From: Andrena cerasifolii
Taxonomy: Eukaryota > Arthropoda > Insecta > Hymenoptera > Andrenidae
Direction of reading: 5' to 3'
Length of the DNA: 64,000 nt
Assembly: GCF_050908995.1 (NCBI RefSeq)
Contig: NC_135120.1
Location: forward strand, 19,915,433-19,979,432
The notes below the pieces were generated by a model, which was given only the letters and a program-made list of their open reading frames with translations, ran no database searches and was not told where the DNA came from. Every line of letters begins with the position of its first letter. Within the stretch, counting starts at the first letter, position 1. This document shows, piece after piece, positions 34,451 through 48,400 of the stretch. Both the position numbers and the translations under genes were made by a program.

Positions 34451-35989
34451 CTAATTGCAAGAAAATGACATTACAAATCCATGTGAGATATATCATTCGC
34501 TTAACGATAGAAACCGTAGTACATATAGAAATAAAAGAAATAGCGGCAAGTAAACTTTCATGAACATGTTCTGTTATGCACTGTGTTCTCTCCATAAATA
34601 CGTTGCTTCAAAACGCTACTGAACAATGAAATATTTACCAATATCGCCGGGCACAGAAAAAAGGAGACAGAACAGAGGATACTCTCTTTCAGCTTTTACT
34701 ATGAATCCGTGCAAATACACATAGATAATCGTACGTTAACGGTCGATGCCCGAAACCAACGGAATATAGACACCTGTCAATCTCGTAGTAAACAGATATG
34801 AAAATCACTTCCGTACACACGCAACCACGTGGATCCATTCTCATTAATGAAACGTTAATCGTGTGTTAGGAACCGCTGATGGCATAGTTTGCATCCCCGG
34901 ATCGTATCCAGCCCGCGGAGAAATATTAAACATCTGCCAGCCTTGACAGAAATATCGGGCGCAATAACGCATAAAACAATTAAAAACAATGGAGAGGAAG
35001 TCGGTTTTTACCACCGTTCGAAGTTTCCGATTGGCGAGACGTGCCTGGCATCATCTCACGTTCATGCTCATCATTCAGTTCAACCGAACAGTCTCAAAAA
35101 GTTTCGCAAAGAGCCGTTACGAAAATTCTGTCCCATTCGTCGGCCTTCACTCATGCCGGCCACCCTACACACACAATCGATATACCTGTATCGCGTGAAA
35201 CGCCACCTTCCTCAAAATTCCATCGCAATCCCATAGCACCTTCTCCCTCGATCTTTTCGAACCGCTTGGTCCACGCACCGCAGACCATTACCAAATAATT
35301 ACACCCTGATTAAATATGTCTGAACAGGCGATATTTAATTGCCGCAGCATGCTAAAAATTATCGCACAACAGAGCATTAACTGCGGCGGATCAGCTACAT
35401 ATTTCGTTTTGTTTCAAGGAATTTTCAAATTCTAGCTTCATTATGAGTGGAGATGAAATGATTAGGAACAGTTAGGATGTATGAAATAACGTTTTATGTT
35501 CATTCTGCTTCGTGTAAAGGAGCTTTCGTGGATTCATACATGATGCAACTTGAATTGCAAGGATAAAATTTATGCATACTGCTCAGACGTAATGTATGGA
35601 AATGGTAGGCGCACGAAAGTTCAGTACGTAACATTTACGCGGTATTGTATTGTATTACTTCGTGGTATATTAAACATACAGCGGGACGGTATGTACTATT
35701 TGTAGAACGCATTGCCGGTATGTACAGATGCGTAGATACGACGTGGATCCTGTGAAGTTACGATGAAAAGGAAGCTACCCGATGAAAATAATTTGTTGAT
35801 AATTGCAGTTTCGCACATTACTCTTTAATAGATTATTAAGATAGCTTTATTATATGAAAATGCATACAGGACAGGCAAATAGTGCTTTTTGTGAACATGA
35901 ATCGAGTCTCAATAAAATTATCGTGGACATGAGTTATTAAATGTTAACACAAATAAAAGCATTTCGAGTGCGATATAAATTTAGCGCAT
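34451..35989. other. Spacer between CCT3 and DAPK
   Basis: Contains the 5' region of DAPK on the left and the CCT3 3' UTR on the right; a minus-strand AATAAT-type signal lies near 35847. An in-frame ATG at 34595 reads through to the first DAPK coding exon without a splice, adding a hydrophobic N-terminus. This is listed as an alternative, not as the gene start. Confidence 0.5.
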
Positions 35990-38139
35990 TCAATCCTTCA
36001 TAGCTTCTTCTGAGATTTTTGCAGGTGGAGTGGGCTCATTGTCTGCTTTCTTCTTCTTGCTTCCCGAGACGATGTCATCGATTCTCAGCAGTAGAATGGC
36101 AGTTTCTATAGCCGTTTTGTACGTCTGTAACTTAACAGAGAGCGGCTCCCATATGCCACGCTCGTTCATGTCTACCAATTGACCAGTCTCCCCATCAATA
36201 CCCCATGTTATCTCTCCACTGGCATGTTTTGCACGCAGCGCGGTCAATGTTCTAATGGTGTTCGCCCCGCAATTCTGCGCAAGAGTTCGTGGAATGATCT
36301 CTAGCGCCTGTGATACAGCTTTGTAAGGCCATTGTTCCACACCCGCGAGACTCGCTGCTTTCTCTGTTAAAAGCCTTGATACTGACATCTCCACTGCTCC
36401 TCCACCTTTGATAAACATGAGAAATTCGATATTAATGTACAATGCTTGAGCATATACGTAAGTATTTCTAAGAACGAAACATTAAGTACCTGGCACCAAT
36501 TTCGGTTCAAGGAGAAGATTTCTTGCAACGTGAAGAGCGTCCTGTAAATTTCTTTCAGTTTCATTTAATACATCTTTACTGGCACCTCTCAAAATTATAG
36601 TGCACGCCTTGGGATCTTTGCATTCTGTAATAAAGCAGAAGTATTCGTCGCCCAGCTTCTTGATTTCAAATAGGCCAGCTTTAGTACCGACATCTTCTTC
36701 TCGTAATTCTTCCGTACGGTTAACAACAGTCGCGCCGCAAGCTCTTGCAATTCTATTAATATCGCTCTTTCTCAGCCTACGAATGGCCGAAATTCCAGCT
36801 TTCACAAGATAATGTTGGGCCAAATCTGAGACTCCTTTCTCGGTGATCACTACATCGGGTTTTACAGATATAACATCTTCGCATATTTTCTTCACGTGCT
36901 CCTCTTCCAGCTCCAGAATCCTGGTGAAATCAGTGTCTTTCATTATTTCTATATTAGTCTGCGATTCTCCCTTCTTATATTCTAGGGGGCAATCCAGCAG
37001 AATTATTCTCGGGTTCTTAATGCATCGTTTCATTTTCGGATGCGTAACATCCTTATTGAACATCACCCCTTTGAGAACAGTGCTGTCTTCGATCGAACCG
37101 CCGGGAATTTTCTCTACTTTCGCGTAGCGCTTTATATCTATTTCCCGTCTGCCATTCTCCTCGAGCATAACAGTGTAAACTGCATCTAAAGCGATCTGAC
37201 ATGCTAAATCGGACCAACGGCCGATAAATTTAGTTCCTACGCAAGAATTTATGACTTGAGTCAATTTCTTTCTGTCGTTGCAGTCCAAGGCTATGCTGAC
37301 TTGTTCGTTGAGAATTGCCACCATGTCTTCTAAAGCTTGGCGGAATGCTCTGATTATAATGGTCGGATGCATATTCTGCTCGAGGAACGGCTCGGCGATG
37401 GCCAATATCTCTCCCGCCAATACGATAACCGATGTTGTACCATCTCCAACTTCCTCGTCTTGAGTCCTGGCTATTTCTATCATCGACTTTCCAGCGGGAT
37501 GCTGTACCGTTATCTCACGTAATATAGCATTTCCATCGTTGGTCATGACTATGCTCCCCATTGGGTCCATCAACATTTTCAACATTGCTTGTGGTCCCAG
37601 ACATGTTCTAATGACATCCGCGATCGCCTTTATACAAAAGTATAAGTATGAAAAGTCTGAATTATAATTTTTAAAGCAAAGAAACATGTATTAAGCTACT
37701 TATAATATAACTGTAAGACATTTGCAAGCCATTACAAAACTGATCATAGTAGATAATGCGGCGTGAATTTAAAGTAGTATTTATAGAAAAAATTATTTTC
37801 AATTTTCGGTATAAAAGTTATCGATACCATTTAGACACAGTTATAAATGATTTTAGTGGGATATTCCTTAAAGGATAATACACGTGGGCGTGCCGACCGC
37901 TGGACACCTTAAAAGGTAAATTCGTGATAGAGTATTGGACTCACCTTGCCGGCTTGGATATTCTCCCTCTGTACTTTCCGGCCGCTATCCCGTTTCGTAT
38001 TCTGGCCTGCAATAATCAAAGCACACGACATCGTGAGAAAAGAGGTCTTTCCGTTCGGTCTCTAAACAAACGAGTATCAAAATTATCATTGTTTTAACTT
38101 ACTTAAAACAACGATCGGAACAGCCCCTGGCTTGAACAT
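35990..38139 (-). CDS. CCT3: T-complex protein 1 subunit gamma
   Basis: Gamma subunit of the cytosolic TRiC/CCT chaperonin, which folds actin, tubulin and other proteins by ATP hydrolysis in a double ring of eight different subunits. Exons in transcript order: 38139-38103, 38006-37945, 37627-36490, 36405-35990, giving 550 residues, the usual length. Start MFKPGAVPIVVLSQNTKRDS; ATP-site motifs LGPQAMLKML, MTNDGNAIL and QDEEVGDGTTSVI, the last carrying the catalytic GDGTT; apical region with IPGGSIEDS and CPLEYKKGESQT; then GGGAVEMSVS and WEPLSVKLQTYKTA near the C-terminus. The end is Lys-rich (SGSKKKKADNEP). All introns are GT-AG. Confidence 0.97.
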
Positions 38140-41100
38140 TTTTATTTCGTTTGTTTAACAGTTAAATAACCTGACAGAGAACGACACTTAAGTACACGCC
38201 TGACTTTTCCAGAAGAAAACGAAAGACGAGACCGGACGAGACCTTGCAATAATTGGTTAGTTAGAAATACGCGTGACGATTGGCGGATAGTAACAAAGTG
38301 AAATATATTTCTGCAGGGCGCGTGCTACCAACACAGCTAAATAATATTCCTATAAAAACATTTAACCACAGACGAGCTATGCAATAGATCTGCATCTTAT
38401 GTCACTATGTGGCAAACAAACTGACGAATCAACGTAAAGTAAAACAGTTACTTCGTCGTATTTATATTCAATTTTTAGCGCTAGTAACGCTGCAATCTCA
38501 TTTTATTATGAGCCGAAAACGTTGAAATCTACAATGTACGTGTTGGTAAAGTAGAGCTCTATATAGAGACGGTATAGGATAGGCCATCCGTACTTTCTCC
38601 CGAGTTTTTTATATCTTCCGGCTAGATGACGCAGCTGTCTCCATGCAATCTCACTGCTCTACATCACTAAGAAATATCTGTCACTAACGAGTCCTAATAA
38701 AATGGCTACATACCCTAAAAAATAAGGCGAATACATATGTCATATTTTCGGAATACTAGCTTGACATACCAAGGTATCAGAAGTTTTACTAATTCTTCGC
38801 TCGCATTAAATTCCAAAAGCTGTTAATTGCAGGCGCAATTATCTCGAATTATGGGTGTTACGACGATTACGAGACGATACTATGTTGTTCTAATGCTTTC
38901 TGTCATAGGTATGGCCCTTTTTCTTCAAACTAACAACGGTTACCATTACATCTATTGACAAGGATTTCGAATAGTTTGGTAACCCTTGGAGAGGTGTTCA
39001 ACCGTGTGGTCCCAGCTGAAGGGATCGAGCCTGCGAAGCGGCGGCACGGCAAGGTGCGACCGGACCTCGATGACACTGTAAACACTCGACTGGTGTTTCC
39101 AGCAATTACCAGGTAAACCGCACGGGGTGTTGTTTGCCGCGGACGAAATGTGTTACAACAACAGAAGCGGCACGCAAATTGCGCGCGAGCGGAGAGGGCC
39201 GACGGTACAGGAGCCCACTCGAGTTACGCGGCAAGAAAGGATTCTCAAGGGCATGAGCTTGCAGATTTCTTCCGTTCGACGAACGCACCGGGGCCAATCT
39301 TTTCGGCGGCCTGCCCTTTGATTCCTGCCGACCGTGTTTGTTCTAACTCCAGGGAGCATAGCTTCGAAAATTTTCAGCTAATGGAACGTCGATCGGCTTA
39401 TGATTGGTCCTCCCGGCTACTGTCGTTCACAGCGGGATCTTTGGTGAACTGACAAGGGAACACCGCACACCCGGACTCACCGATTGGAACGCAACTTTGT
39501 GGGTTTTTAGAGTGACTCGAAACAAGACCAACGGTGTGTTTCATTTGGGCGCTGTCGCCCTTAAAGGGTATGAAAACTAACCTCAAAGTCAAATTGGCAC
39601 TTGCACTTTTTCGCGTATAACTCTCAAAGTACAACAGGCAGAAAAAAATGTTTCAAACAAAATTTTAGTGATGCTATAAGCGCTACAAACTGGCGTTAAC
39701 AAAATTTTAAAAAGAGTTTTTTTTTCATCAGTTATAAACAGTGCAATAATGTTTTTGTCATTGAATAGTCCGTTAAATTTTACAAAATCGATCATCAAAC
39801 AGTCGAAATTCCTAATACTGCCAATTTCATGTGACAGCTAACCCAATTAGACTGCTTTAATTTTCGAATCTGAATGAAATGTGGCATTAATTACGTCGGG
39901 AATGTCCGATTCAAGCACAAGACCTTTAGCTCAGCGATGCATCAGTTAGTTGTTACGAGCTTCCGAACAATAAGCACGCGCGCGGAGGTACGAATAAGAT
40001 TGAAAAGAATTGCGTAGGCTCGTACGGTGCGACACCCTCGCGGTCGCTTCGAAGAATTCTTTGGAGGGCCCTTTGGGACCGGGCGGGAGATTCGTCGGGT
40101 GTTTCGCGAGCGAAAAAAATGTTTTCGACCACACGCAATATTGTGGCCGTGTTTGCTGAGGAAACAGACGACACGGTGGTCGAAATACAAGTCGCGCGTG
40201 TTGCGAATCGGAATTACGCCTGCTCACGGCCTGGCTACTCGCATCGTTGTCCCGGCGAATCGGGGGTGTAGGCACTCACAATGGTGTCTTGTTCTCGTTG
40301 ATAATGCGCCCCCTCTTTACACCACGGTTAACAATGCTTCCGCGCGATTGATCGATCGTCTTGAATCTCAAGTGAAAGGACTTGAAGACTTGTGCCGCGC
40401 CTGATTCCAAACGAATTATCCTTCATATCCGATTAGGTATAGTACGATCACTTCCTTCTGTAAGACGCTAGAAACACGAATCGCCATACCAGTGGAACAC
40501 CTCCAGCGATATTAATATTAAGGGGTCATTCCGGTTAGCGCGCCGATAAATTCAGCGATTTTCAGGAATTTATTGCGACGAAAATAGTTATAGTAATGGA
40601 ATAAAACTTTTTTCTATTTACTAAACTACATTTTTGCATTAAATAAAAAATATAAAAGTAATGAAATCAATACTTTTAAAATGCTTTTGAAAGCGGTCGA
40701 GATGCGAACGCATAAATTGTAGCTCAATAAATTATTTTGTGCGTATAGAGAAGATTCCACCCTTCACCTCGAAGGAAGGAAGAGCCTAACAAACTTTGAG
40801 CGAGATTAGATAATTATTTACAATTTATGCCTGGGAAACAGTCAACTGGGGTGACTTCAGTTCTTTGATGGAATCATCCCTCGGCTACGAAATTCTTCTG
40901 CATTAACACCGGTGTCTGTGAAACCCCTCAGGAACGCCAGAGCAAAGGAGTCGCGGTGACAGAACCGGTATCATCGCGTACACCTCCTGACGTTCTCCTA
41001 ATCGTTTCCCGTGCCGCGCAAGAAGGTCCTTGTAATAACATCGTCCGTCGAGATCACGAAAGCAGTGCTCCCGTAAATAAACAAAGAGACTGCACGGTTG

Positions 41101-44100
41101 ACTTAAAATAGTTTGTCCGGTTCCGAGGCGTGGCCAGGCATTCGCTCGGACAATATTATTTTATGGTGACCAATGGCCACTGGTCCCCCGAAATACGCGT
41201 TTCAAATGTTCCTTCAGATCTCACCGATAGACGCAGAGTGTAAATGTAAATCATTCTCCACTAACAGCGATAAATAGCGACGATTAAACGAGGCTCCTCG
41301 CTGTACTTTTGCCAATTCCACTTGGGAGGTATAATAATTGTGAAAGTTCGAAAGAAAATCGATTATGTTCGTAATTCCCATAAAGTTCGCGTTCCCACTC
41401 GTTATAATTATATGTAGATATCTAATTTTATCGTGGCTAATTGCCTCTCTGGAATTCATTGGATATGATTAATCTCGATTTCTTTCTTTTCCAAGAAGCT
41501 CAGTGGATCTGCTAGAGCTAGATCGAGCAGAAGAACGTAACGGTCCAATCTCACACTCTTCCTAAAAGGGTAAACCTGTTAATCGGGACGTTTAATTAAA
41601 TTTCGATGTCGCCCCTTATCACAATGGGGTCTAATCAGAATTTACTAGAATCCCGATGATAGTGCCCACGCCGACTTTCACTGCTATCGCTGTTCACTCG
41701 TGGGCTCGTCGAAAAGAGGGAAAAGATATATATCCGGTGACTCGAAAACTCAAACAAATACGACAGTTGTCCCATAAATCGAATGCCCAGCGATTTCGTT
41801 ACTTCAAACCTAAATTCATAAAAATTCGAGTCCCCGGAAGGTCTTGATTTGAAGAATTTCAAACATGATGCATGATCTTCAAATGCAAATATGTATCTTC
41901 TGGTCACTTTTTCTTCCACCTCGACTGCACAAAAAAATCTTGGAACATCGCGCCATTTAATTCCACGTGATCGGGCCCGAGGGTCTCTGTGGTATCACTT
42001 GCACGGATACTAACAACTTGTACGCAGCGCGGCGACATCGTAAAACGAGGAACGGCATCGTCGTGCCAGTCGATCTAACGAAGGTGAAATAAAATCGGCG
42101 CAACGTGGCGTAATCGGTATCGGTGCCTCCAATTTGTCCCTTCGGGGTCCGCTCGCGCAGCTACAGATAAGCCACACATAAATTCGCGGAGACGTATCAT
42201 TTAGGAGCGCTCCTATCGCCGTTCCCTCCTCTTGTTTCTGATATCGGGACTCGAATTTTACGGTGCGTAAATTAAACGCCGAGATTTTACGCGGCTATCG
42301 CAGGGAGTTCCAGCATCGCCCCTTTGTTGTTGCAGCGTGGCTCCCCCTTTCTTCGAGGGAAGCCTCGTTTCTCCCGTGTACGTGGGCCGTTCGGTGCTTG
42401 GAGTCCGATCTTTCGACAATTAAAAGTCATGGGCGCTAAAACCGACGGCCGCGACGGGAATGTGAAACATTCACCTGCCTCCTCGGAGGCTACATCCTCG
42501 GCGACCCCTCGTGGGGACGGCATTACGTATGCGTCCTTTCGAGAACGATGCCCGATCTCGGTCGTTATCGGGACCAACACGGGAGGATCTCGCTGCCGTG
42601 ATCCGACCGATCAGATCGGTCAGATCCGTGCCACCGATGACGTTCTGTCGTCGGCTTTAAATTAAATGAAATAAACGAGCTACCTGAATAGAGATAACCG
42701 TCGAGCCGCCAGTAGGCAGCGACTACGCAGCAAGCTATTACATCATTATGAAGAATCTGCTAATATAGGCCTACGATGAAAGAAGATTTTTATGCCACAG
42801 CTAGTGGCATAGTTGGATTAATCAAGTGCGATGTGCAGGTACTAACGAACATCGACGAATACAGTGACTAAGTTTCGCTTCATTTGTGGTGCTCATAAAC
42901 CCTATCGCGCAATAAGTTTTATTAACCTTCAATTCTACTCTTCCTTCTCTGTACCCCTCCCGAGTTCCAACATCCCCACAAATCTGCATCACACTGCCAA
43001 AACATCAGCCACCACTTTCCCTTTGTCTCTCCCATCGCTCTGAATCTCCCATCAAACAGTATCACTCCTTCCTAAACCTTAATCTCATCGATCATCCACG
43101 AGCAGGCTCGCCGATCCGCTGCCTACCGTTTCACAGCAGCGTGAAAAAGATCTTAAGCCCCCTCTGGGCCGCCGGGCCCAGGTTACCGCGCTCATGAAGC
43201 GTTCAGTTTTCGGGCCCGGTTCCTGGTAGCACGGTTTAGTAGCCTTATTTGTGTTCTCAGCCGTGTCCGTTGTGTGTTCTTCGGCATCAAAAACGGTCGG
43301 ATGCGCCTCTTAAACACGACGCTCTGGCCCCGGGGCCGGCCGCGTACGACTCGCAACGGTTTTAAACGGATTAGACGGAATCTACGGGCCCGATCAAATT
43401 TCGTCAAACGAGTAGGTGTACCGGCACGGATCATCCGCGGTCGAGAGGGGGACAACAAAAGATCGTGCCGATCCGGTGGATTCGCTTGTTTGCGCGCCGC
43501 CAACGTCCGCCGCCGTCCGACACCTGAAATACAGTTTCGCCCACGAAACGGGACTGGGAATGGACGTGTCGTACCTACGATCGAGCCACGCCGATGCATT
43601 AAACATGAAACATTGTTCCCGGCGGTGTAAAAATCTTCGTTTATCGGCTTACTGGGTGTACAGCCAGGTATCTGATTACGCCCCCACCTCGGTGCGCGCC
43701 CCGACTTTACGTCTCCATCCGATGATGGTGCAGTACCGGCAGGTGCTTATGAGCGAGAAGCTTTCACCGATTATTGCTCATTCGGCTTGCGTAGGCGAGG
43801 CTCGGTAGGTTTGCAGCAAGGTGCTTGCCTTGTCTTTTTTTTCTTACGGACGAGCGAGGATTACTTGCTACACTTACTGTACTCGGCTTGTAGCACTGGG
43901 GACTTAAGGGACCAGGGTATTACGTTTAGAATAGTTGCGGTGTAATTGAATTTGTTATACGTCGTAATACAAACAGCGAGCGTCGCGTAATTGGGATACG
44001 TGAATTGCGACTTGATATACCGAGTTGCTTCGGTATGCAGAAAATAGTTGGAATATTCGTTTGTGATTTGTGGTTCGAGAGGCTGCTTGATGGTATGTGG

Positions 44101-45204
44101 AAGGTATTCGAGCCGCGATTCTCTGGCCGTGATGAATCGTACACAACTAACTGTTAACGCTGCTAATATTACCACTGACGGGGACATTTACGCTGGACAA
44201 CGGCAGTGTCAGTATAAGAGGCCCTCAATCACGTTAAAGTGAAGGAACGCCGTGGTGCGGAGCGTCATCTTCCCTCTGTCGATCTCAACGAGACGAGCTA
44301 CGTTCCTCGGCGTCTCCACGTGACAGAAATCACGCGCATGTGTCCAATAAATGCATCTGTACACACGCCTGCCTTCGTATCGCTCCTCTCGTCGACGTGG
44401 AGGAGACCACGTGGCGAACGGGCTCTGACAGAGCCACGGAACGAAAGCGTGCTCCACGGCACGGAATTGGGACGAGTCGCCGTTCAATTCGGGGGAAGAC
44501 AGTCAAGCGACCTCTAAGTTCCCGTGCCGCGTGGTCGTGGAAGGGTTTAGTGGGAGATCCTCTATTCTGAATCTTGGTGACACGCTTCGCGTTATCATTC
44601 CTAGCCGGTAACCACTAAATGACTCGACAACAGGAGCTTTTCATTAGTACTCCTTTCACGGCCAGGTTGCATCCTCGATGATGTACTAGCCGAGAAGGGG
44701 GAAAGGGTTTTATGGCCGCGGCCACCGTGCTGGCATTATGTAAACTTACGTGGATGCACGCTGGACTTGGAAGCTTCATGGGAGTTCGAAATTGGTAGCC
44801 GATCCCACGGCTCGTCCTCGCACCTTTGTGCCTGACCAAGGAATAAACCCGTGAAAATCCACTTTGTCAAAGCTACACGGGCACCTTTCAGGTGGCCGGG
44901 GAATCTTTTACGATCCGATGCGTTGCGGGCCACGTTCGCGCAATTAATTATCGAAACCAACAGAAACGGGGGGGATTATACCTACACGCCTTGCACCGAG
45001 TATCTTATCGTGCATCTGACGCAAGATACGATTTAATGCTGCGAGAGTGTTAATATATGCCCTTTTGTTGGCCACGGGATCTGCGGGTAATGTACGTCGA
45101 CGAGCGCACTCGTGCAAATGGATGTTTTCTTACCGTAATGGACCTTGTACTCACGCGATGTCAGCTGGTTGTTCCGAATTGTTTGTAGGCGAAAAAGAGA
45201 TCCT
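38140..45204. other. Noncoding stretch right of CCT3
   Basis: CCT3 promoter side, then mixed AT-rich and CpG-rich DNA. Open frames here (including overlapping Arg-rich ones on both strands at 43192-43630) lack domain signatures and splice-supported extension. TTAA-flanked GGG words near 39559 and 40518 hint at old repeat ends. A short perfect hairpin TATGCCAC/GTGGCATA is at 42791-42811. No gene is supported. Confidence 0.5.
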
Positions 45205-45282
45205 TGGTCGATGGGACTCGAACCCAAGATCTGCGGAGCCTCTGCGCGCTGGCCAGCCGCGTTACCAGTTCCCCAACGCCGA
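45205..45282 (-). repeat. tRNA-like sequence, probable SINE head
   Basis: On the minus strand a pol III B box (GGGTTCGAGTCCC, 45225-45213) follows an A-box-like segment (TTGGGGAACTGGTAACGCGG, 45276-45257) at tRNA spacing. The outer sequences do not pair into an acceptor stem, so it is better read as a tRNA-derived SINE head or tRNA pseudogene than as a working tRNA. An ATT microsatellite lies about 100 bases away at 45384-45413. Confidence 0.5.
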
Positions 45283-45383
45283 TTCTCCGTTGTTAGGTAC
45301 TCTTTTCCGAACTCTAAAAATACCGAAACAAACGTGGCGCCACCTATGTGCCAATCGCACCGTGGGTCATTCTCAAACGCCGA

Positions 45384-45413
45384 ATAATTATTATTATTAT
45401 TATTATTATTATT
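45384..45413. repeat. ATT microsatellite
   Basis: Short (ATT)n run followed by the palindromic GGGTATAACCC. It may belong to the same retroposed unit as the tRNA-like sequence at 45205-45282. Confidence 0.85.
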
Positions 45414-48400
45414 AACGGGTATAACCCTTTAAATACAATTATTACAAACATAAGAAGAAATAAGAAAAACTTACTACTAGGTTACAAGTCGTTGCACTTA
45501 ACGTTGATTACGCTGTTAAAATGAACCCCGAGATCGCACATGGTGTCAACGGCTGGAAGAACAGAACCCGTAAGTGAATATGGAAAGAATATCACTCTTT
45601 CTCGGCGAGAGAATCTCACTACGCAACACTTCGATAAGTTAATTATGTACCTTATTACCCGATGAGTAGTAAGAGAGAAGAAAAGGTCTACGCACACATA
45701 CCAGCTCCGTCGTAAAAAATGTCATTCCCTGTTTTGGAATGGAGCAGCTCACACTTGCCCGTGTTTACCGACACTAAAACGACACTGGATGCTATGTGTA
45801 GATTTTAATCGAATCAACCTGCTCTTACAAAGCTCAATAACAGAGATTCCTCCATTTCCAGAATACACGTGTAGAATAAATTCTATGGAATAGAAGTTAG
45901 CGACCGATTTATTAAAGTCGCCCGCCACAATTGCGCCAATGCGAGAGTCGAACGTCCCCCGTGCCGCGATTGGCCTGGCGCGACGCTCACGCTCACGTTC
46001 CTCGTATTCGAGTCATCGCCGGAACGATCCGCAGGAAATGATCTCCCTGGCGCAGACCTCGCCCAAGAAGGCTATCGGGCATCTCGGTGCACGAAACACG
46101 GCCCCGATCTCTCATCCTAGGGGATACGGATGAGTAGGCGCGATGGATACACTGCGCAGAACACGGCCGACACGCTAAACGCCCGCCCCAGGACCCGTGT
46201 AAACAATTATTCATCCGGTGGATCCGATTTGCTCCATTTCTCAATTAGCCCGGTGCCGCGGCCGTGGGTTGAGTCACTGTTCCCGGTGCCAGCCGCTTCC
46301 GGCCGGTGGAACCAGGAAGAGGCTTCTCGATCCACGCTTTTTATTTTCGTGGCAACGGCAACGTTTAGCGTGTCCGTTTCCGTGCGGCGTTTGCGGTTGG
46401 CCCGTTTGTATACCGAAGAAGACAGGGACGGCAACCCCTTCGCCGCGGCAGTAAAAAGTCAGCGACGTCTGTCGCGGCGGAGAGTCGTTTTCCTTCGGAC
46501 GAAGAAATGGGAAAGCTTGACGACGAGCCTCGGCGACGCTGTGGTTTTCAATCGCTTGTGGTGCTGAGACGAGCTTGACGGTTGTAGGTAGGCACAAATG
46601 CTTCGGTAGAGCTGCCGCTATGCCGAGTCGGACGTTCGATTTTATGAACGCTACGTGCTCTACATAGCGATCTCTGTTTGCCATTTGCTTGCAAAGCAAG
46701 TGTAAATGGGAGAAGTCTACTGTTGGTAAGCCATCCATTCCGTCATTCGTTCGATGACGAAGAAGAAGCAGCCGCGCTACTGGGAGCATCATGGCCGCCA
46801 GCGGCGAGCTGAAAACCGGCCGCGGCTTAGACTTTTCAGAGTTGGAAATTTTTCTCACGCGACCCCGGCGGCTCGAGGGCTCGGGCGTTCCCCATTCGGC
46901 GCGGTGGTTTCCGTCGTATTTACTTTCGAGGCACGGGCATAAATTAGTAGTACGTGGCACGCGTGTAACGAATACCCCAGTCCCCTGATTGGGGAGATTA
47001 GAAGGATTATAGAGCTCTCGGCTGGCCGCGGTCTCGCTCGATTTTCTCGCTCGTTCGATTGCATCCTGTAATCGTTGCTGGAGCAAGGAACGCCGGCAAA
47101 CGAGCACAGGCCGTGCGTCTTCCGCTGGCTGACAGCCGGCCACTCGAAAAGTCGGTTTCCTTTTTCCACGGCCGCGCCGTAGCGGCCGATGAGGATCTTA
47201 AATGTTAATACCGCGCGCGCGCAAGCACGGAGGATACATCGGTGGTGTGTGTTTGCCCGTCACTGCAGATCCGCCGATAAATAACGCTTTTCAATGCGTT
47301 ATTCGTGCCACGCACCGGCTATCGCATTCACGTGTCCCGCCGATCTACGAGCTTCCTACGACGCCACGCGGATGTTACACGCGATCCTCACCTGTCCAGC
47401 CATTCGTCGCCCCTGACATCTGGACAAGCGCATCGGCGCACTTTATAGCTTCTCGTCTAGCATTTCACTCTCACTTTCCATAAAAATATCGCGCCGTTCG
47501 TGACTCTATTCAATCTCCTCCATCCAATCACTCCCCTCCGTCGATCAAACGGACAGCAGAGGATAATAGAGGAAGCTTTGTCCCTCCGTTCTCGTGACTT
47601 GCGTTATCCGCCTTCGCGATCTGACGAATAACATAGAACGCGAAGAACTCGCTCGTAGGTTACGTTTTGTTGACCGTCCTGGATCACCGTACCGCGAGCA
47701 ATCGTGAAATATTTTATGACGAACGATACTCGATCCCCGCCTGCTCGTTTCCAGAGCCGCGCGTAGCGAGCCGACGTCCAGTCGATGAACACACTTCTCG
47801 GCGATATTTCCGCGGCGTTGGTCGTAATAAGAGGTGGGAAGTTGCAAAAGTTTCGCTGGACGTAAAGTGTGGGTATTCCCGCGTCGTAAAGTCCTCTCGT
47901 TATCCTGGCCAGCATCCTGACGCAACGTCCATGCCTTCGTGGATACGCGCGGATCGAGGACCTCTCGGCTCCTCGATTTTCCATTCAACGCGGCCCGCGA
48001 GTCCTCGTCCACCATAGAATTATGCGTAACGTGTCTCAAGTCTGCGGGCATCCTTGCCGCATCGACTTGCGCACTTTTACGCGCTTTTTATTGGCACGAG
48101 CGACGCTGAAATGAGCTGCACGGGTCTCTTCCCTAGCGCGGTTTCATACCCGTGGTAAGATCTTCGATTCCGGCTAGTCCGATGTGACAGCTACTCGGTG
48201 ACTGATAATCTGAAGTTAATGACTTTATAAGCTCCTCCATGAGTGCTTCTTTGCGCTAGAAAGTGGATGAAATCTTCTTAAGGGAGCGAGATCATAATTG
48301 TGGTTTAGCGGCTTAAGAAACTGAAATACAGTCGCTGAAAGTGTAACTTAGTTTACTTCTCCTATTCGTTTCACCAGAGTCGCGCAACAGCTTTAACCGT

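Noticed and set aside
39550..40870. Possible piggyBac-type elements with TTAA next to GGG words
   Set aside because: Two TTAAGGG-like starts were seen near 39559 and 40518, but no matching opposite ends were found.
42791..42811. Short perfect hairpin TATGCCAC/GTGGCATA
   Set aside because: Only 8 bp with a 5-base loop, which is likely by chance in 64 kb, and without a T-run to make a terminator.
43192..43630. Overlapping Arg-rich frames on both strands
   Set aside because: The two strands mirror each other and neither shows a known fold. A ribosomal RNA or protein origin was considered but nothing matched.
45205..45282. Functional tRNA gene
   Set aside because: Box A and B spacing is right, but no acceptor stem forms, so it is listed as a tRNA-like repeat.
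46274..47143. Open frame of 289 codons on the minus strand
   Set aside because: No recognisable motif, and competing frames cover the same DNA; composition alone explains the lack of stops.
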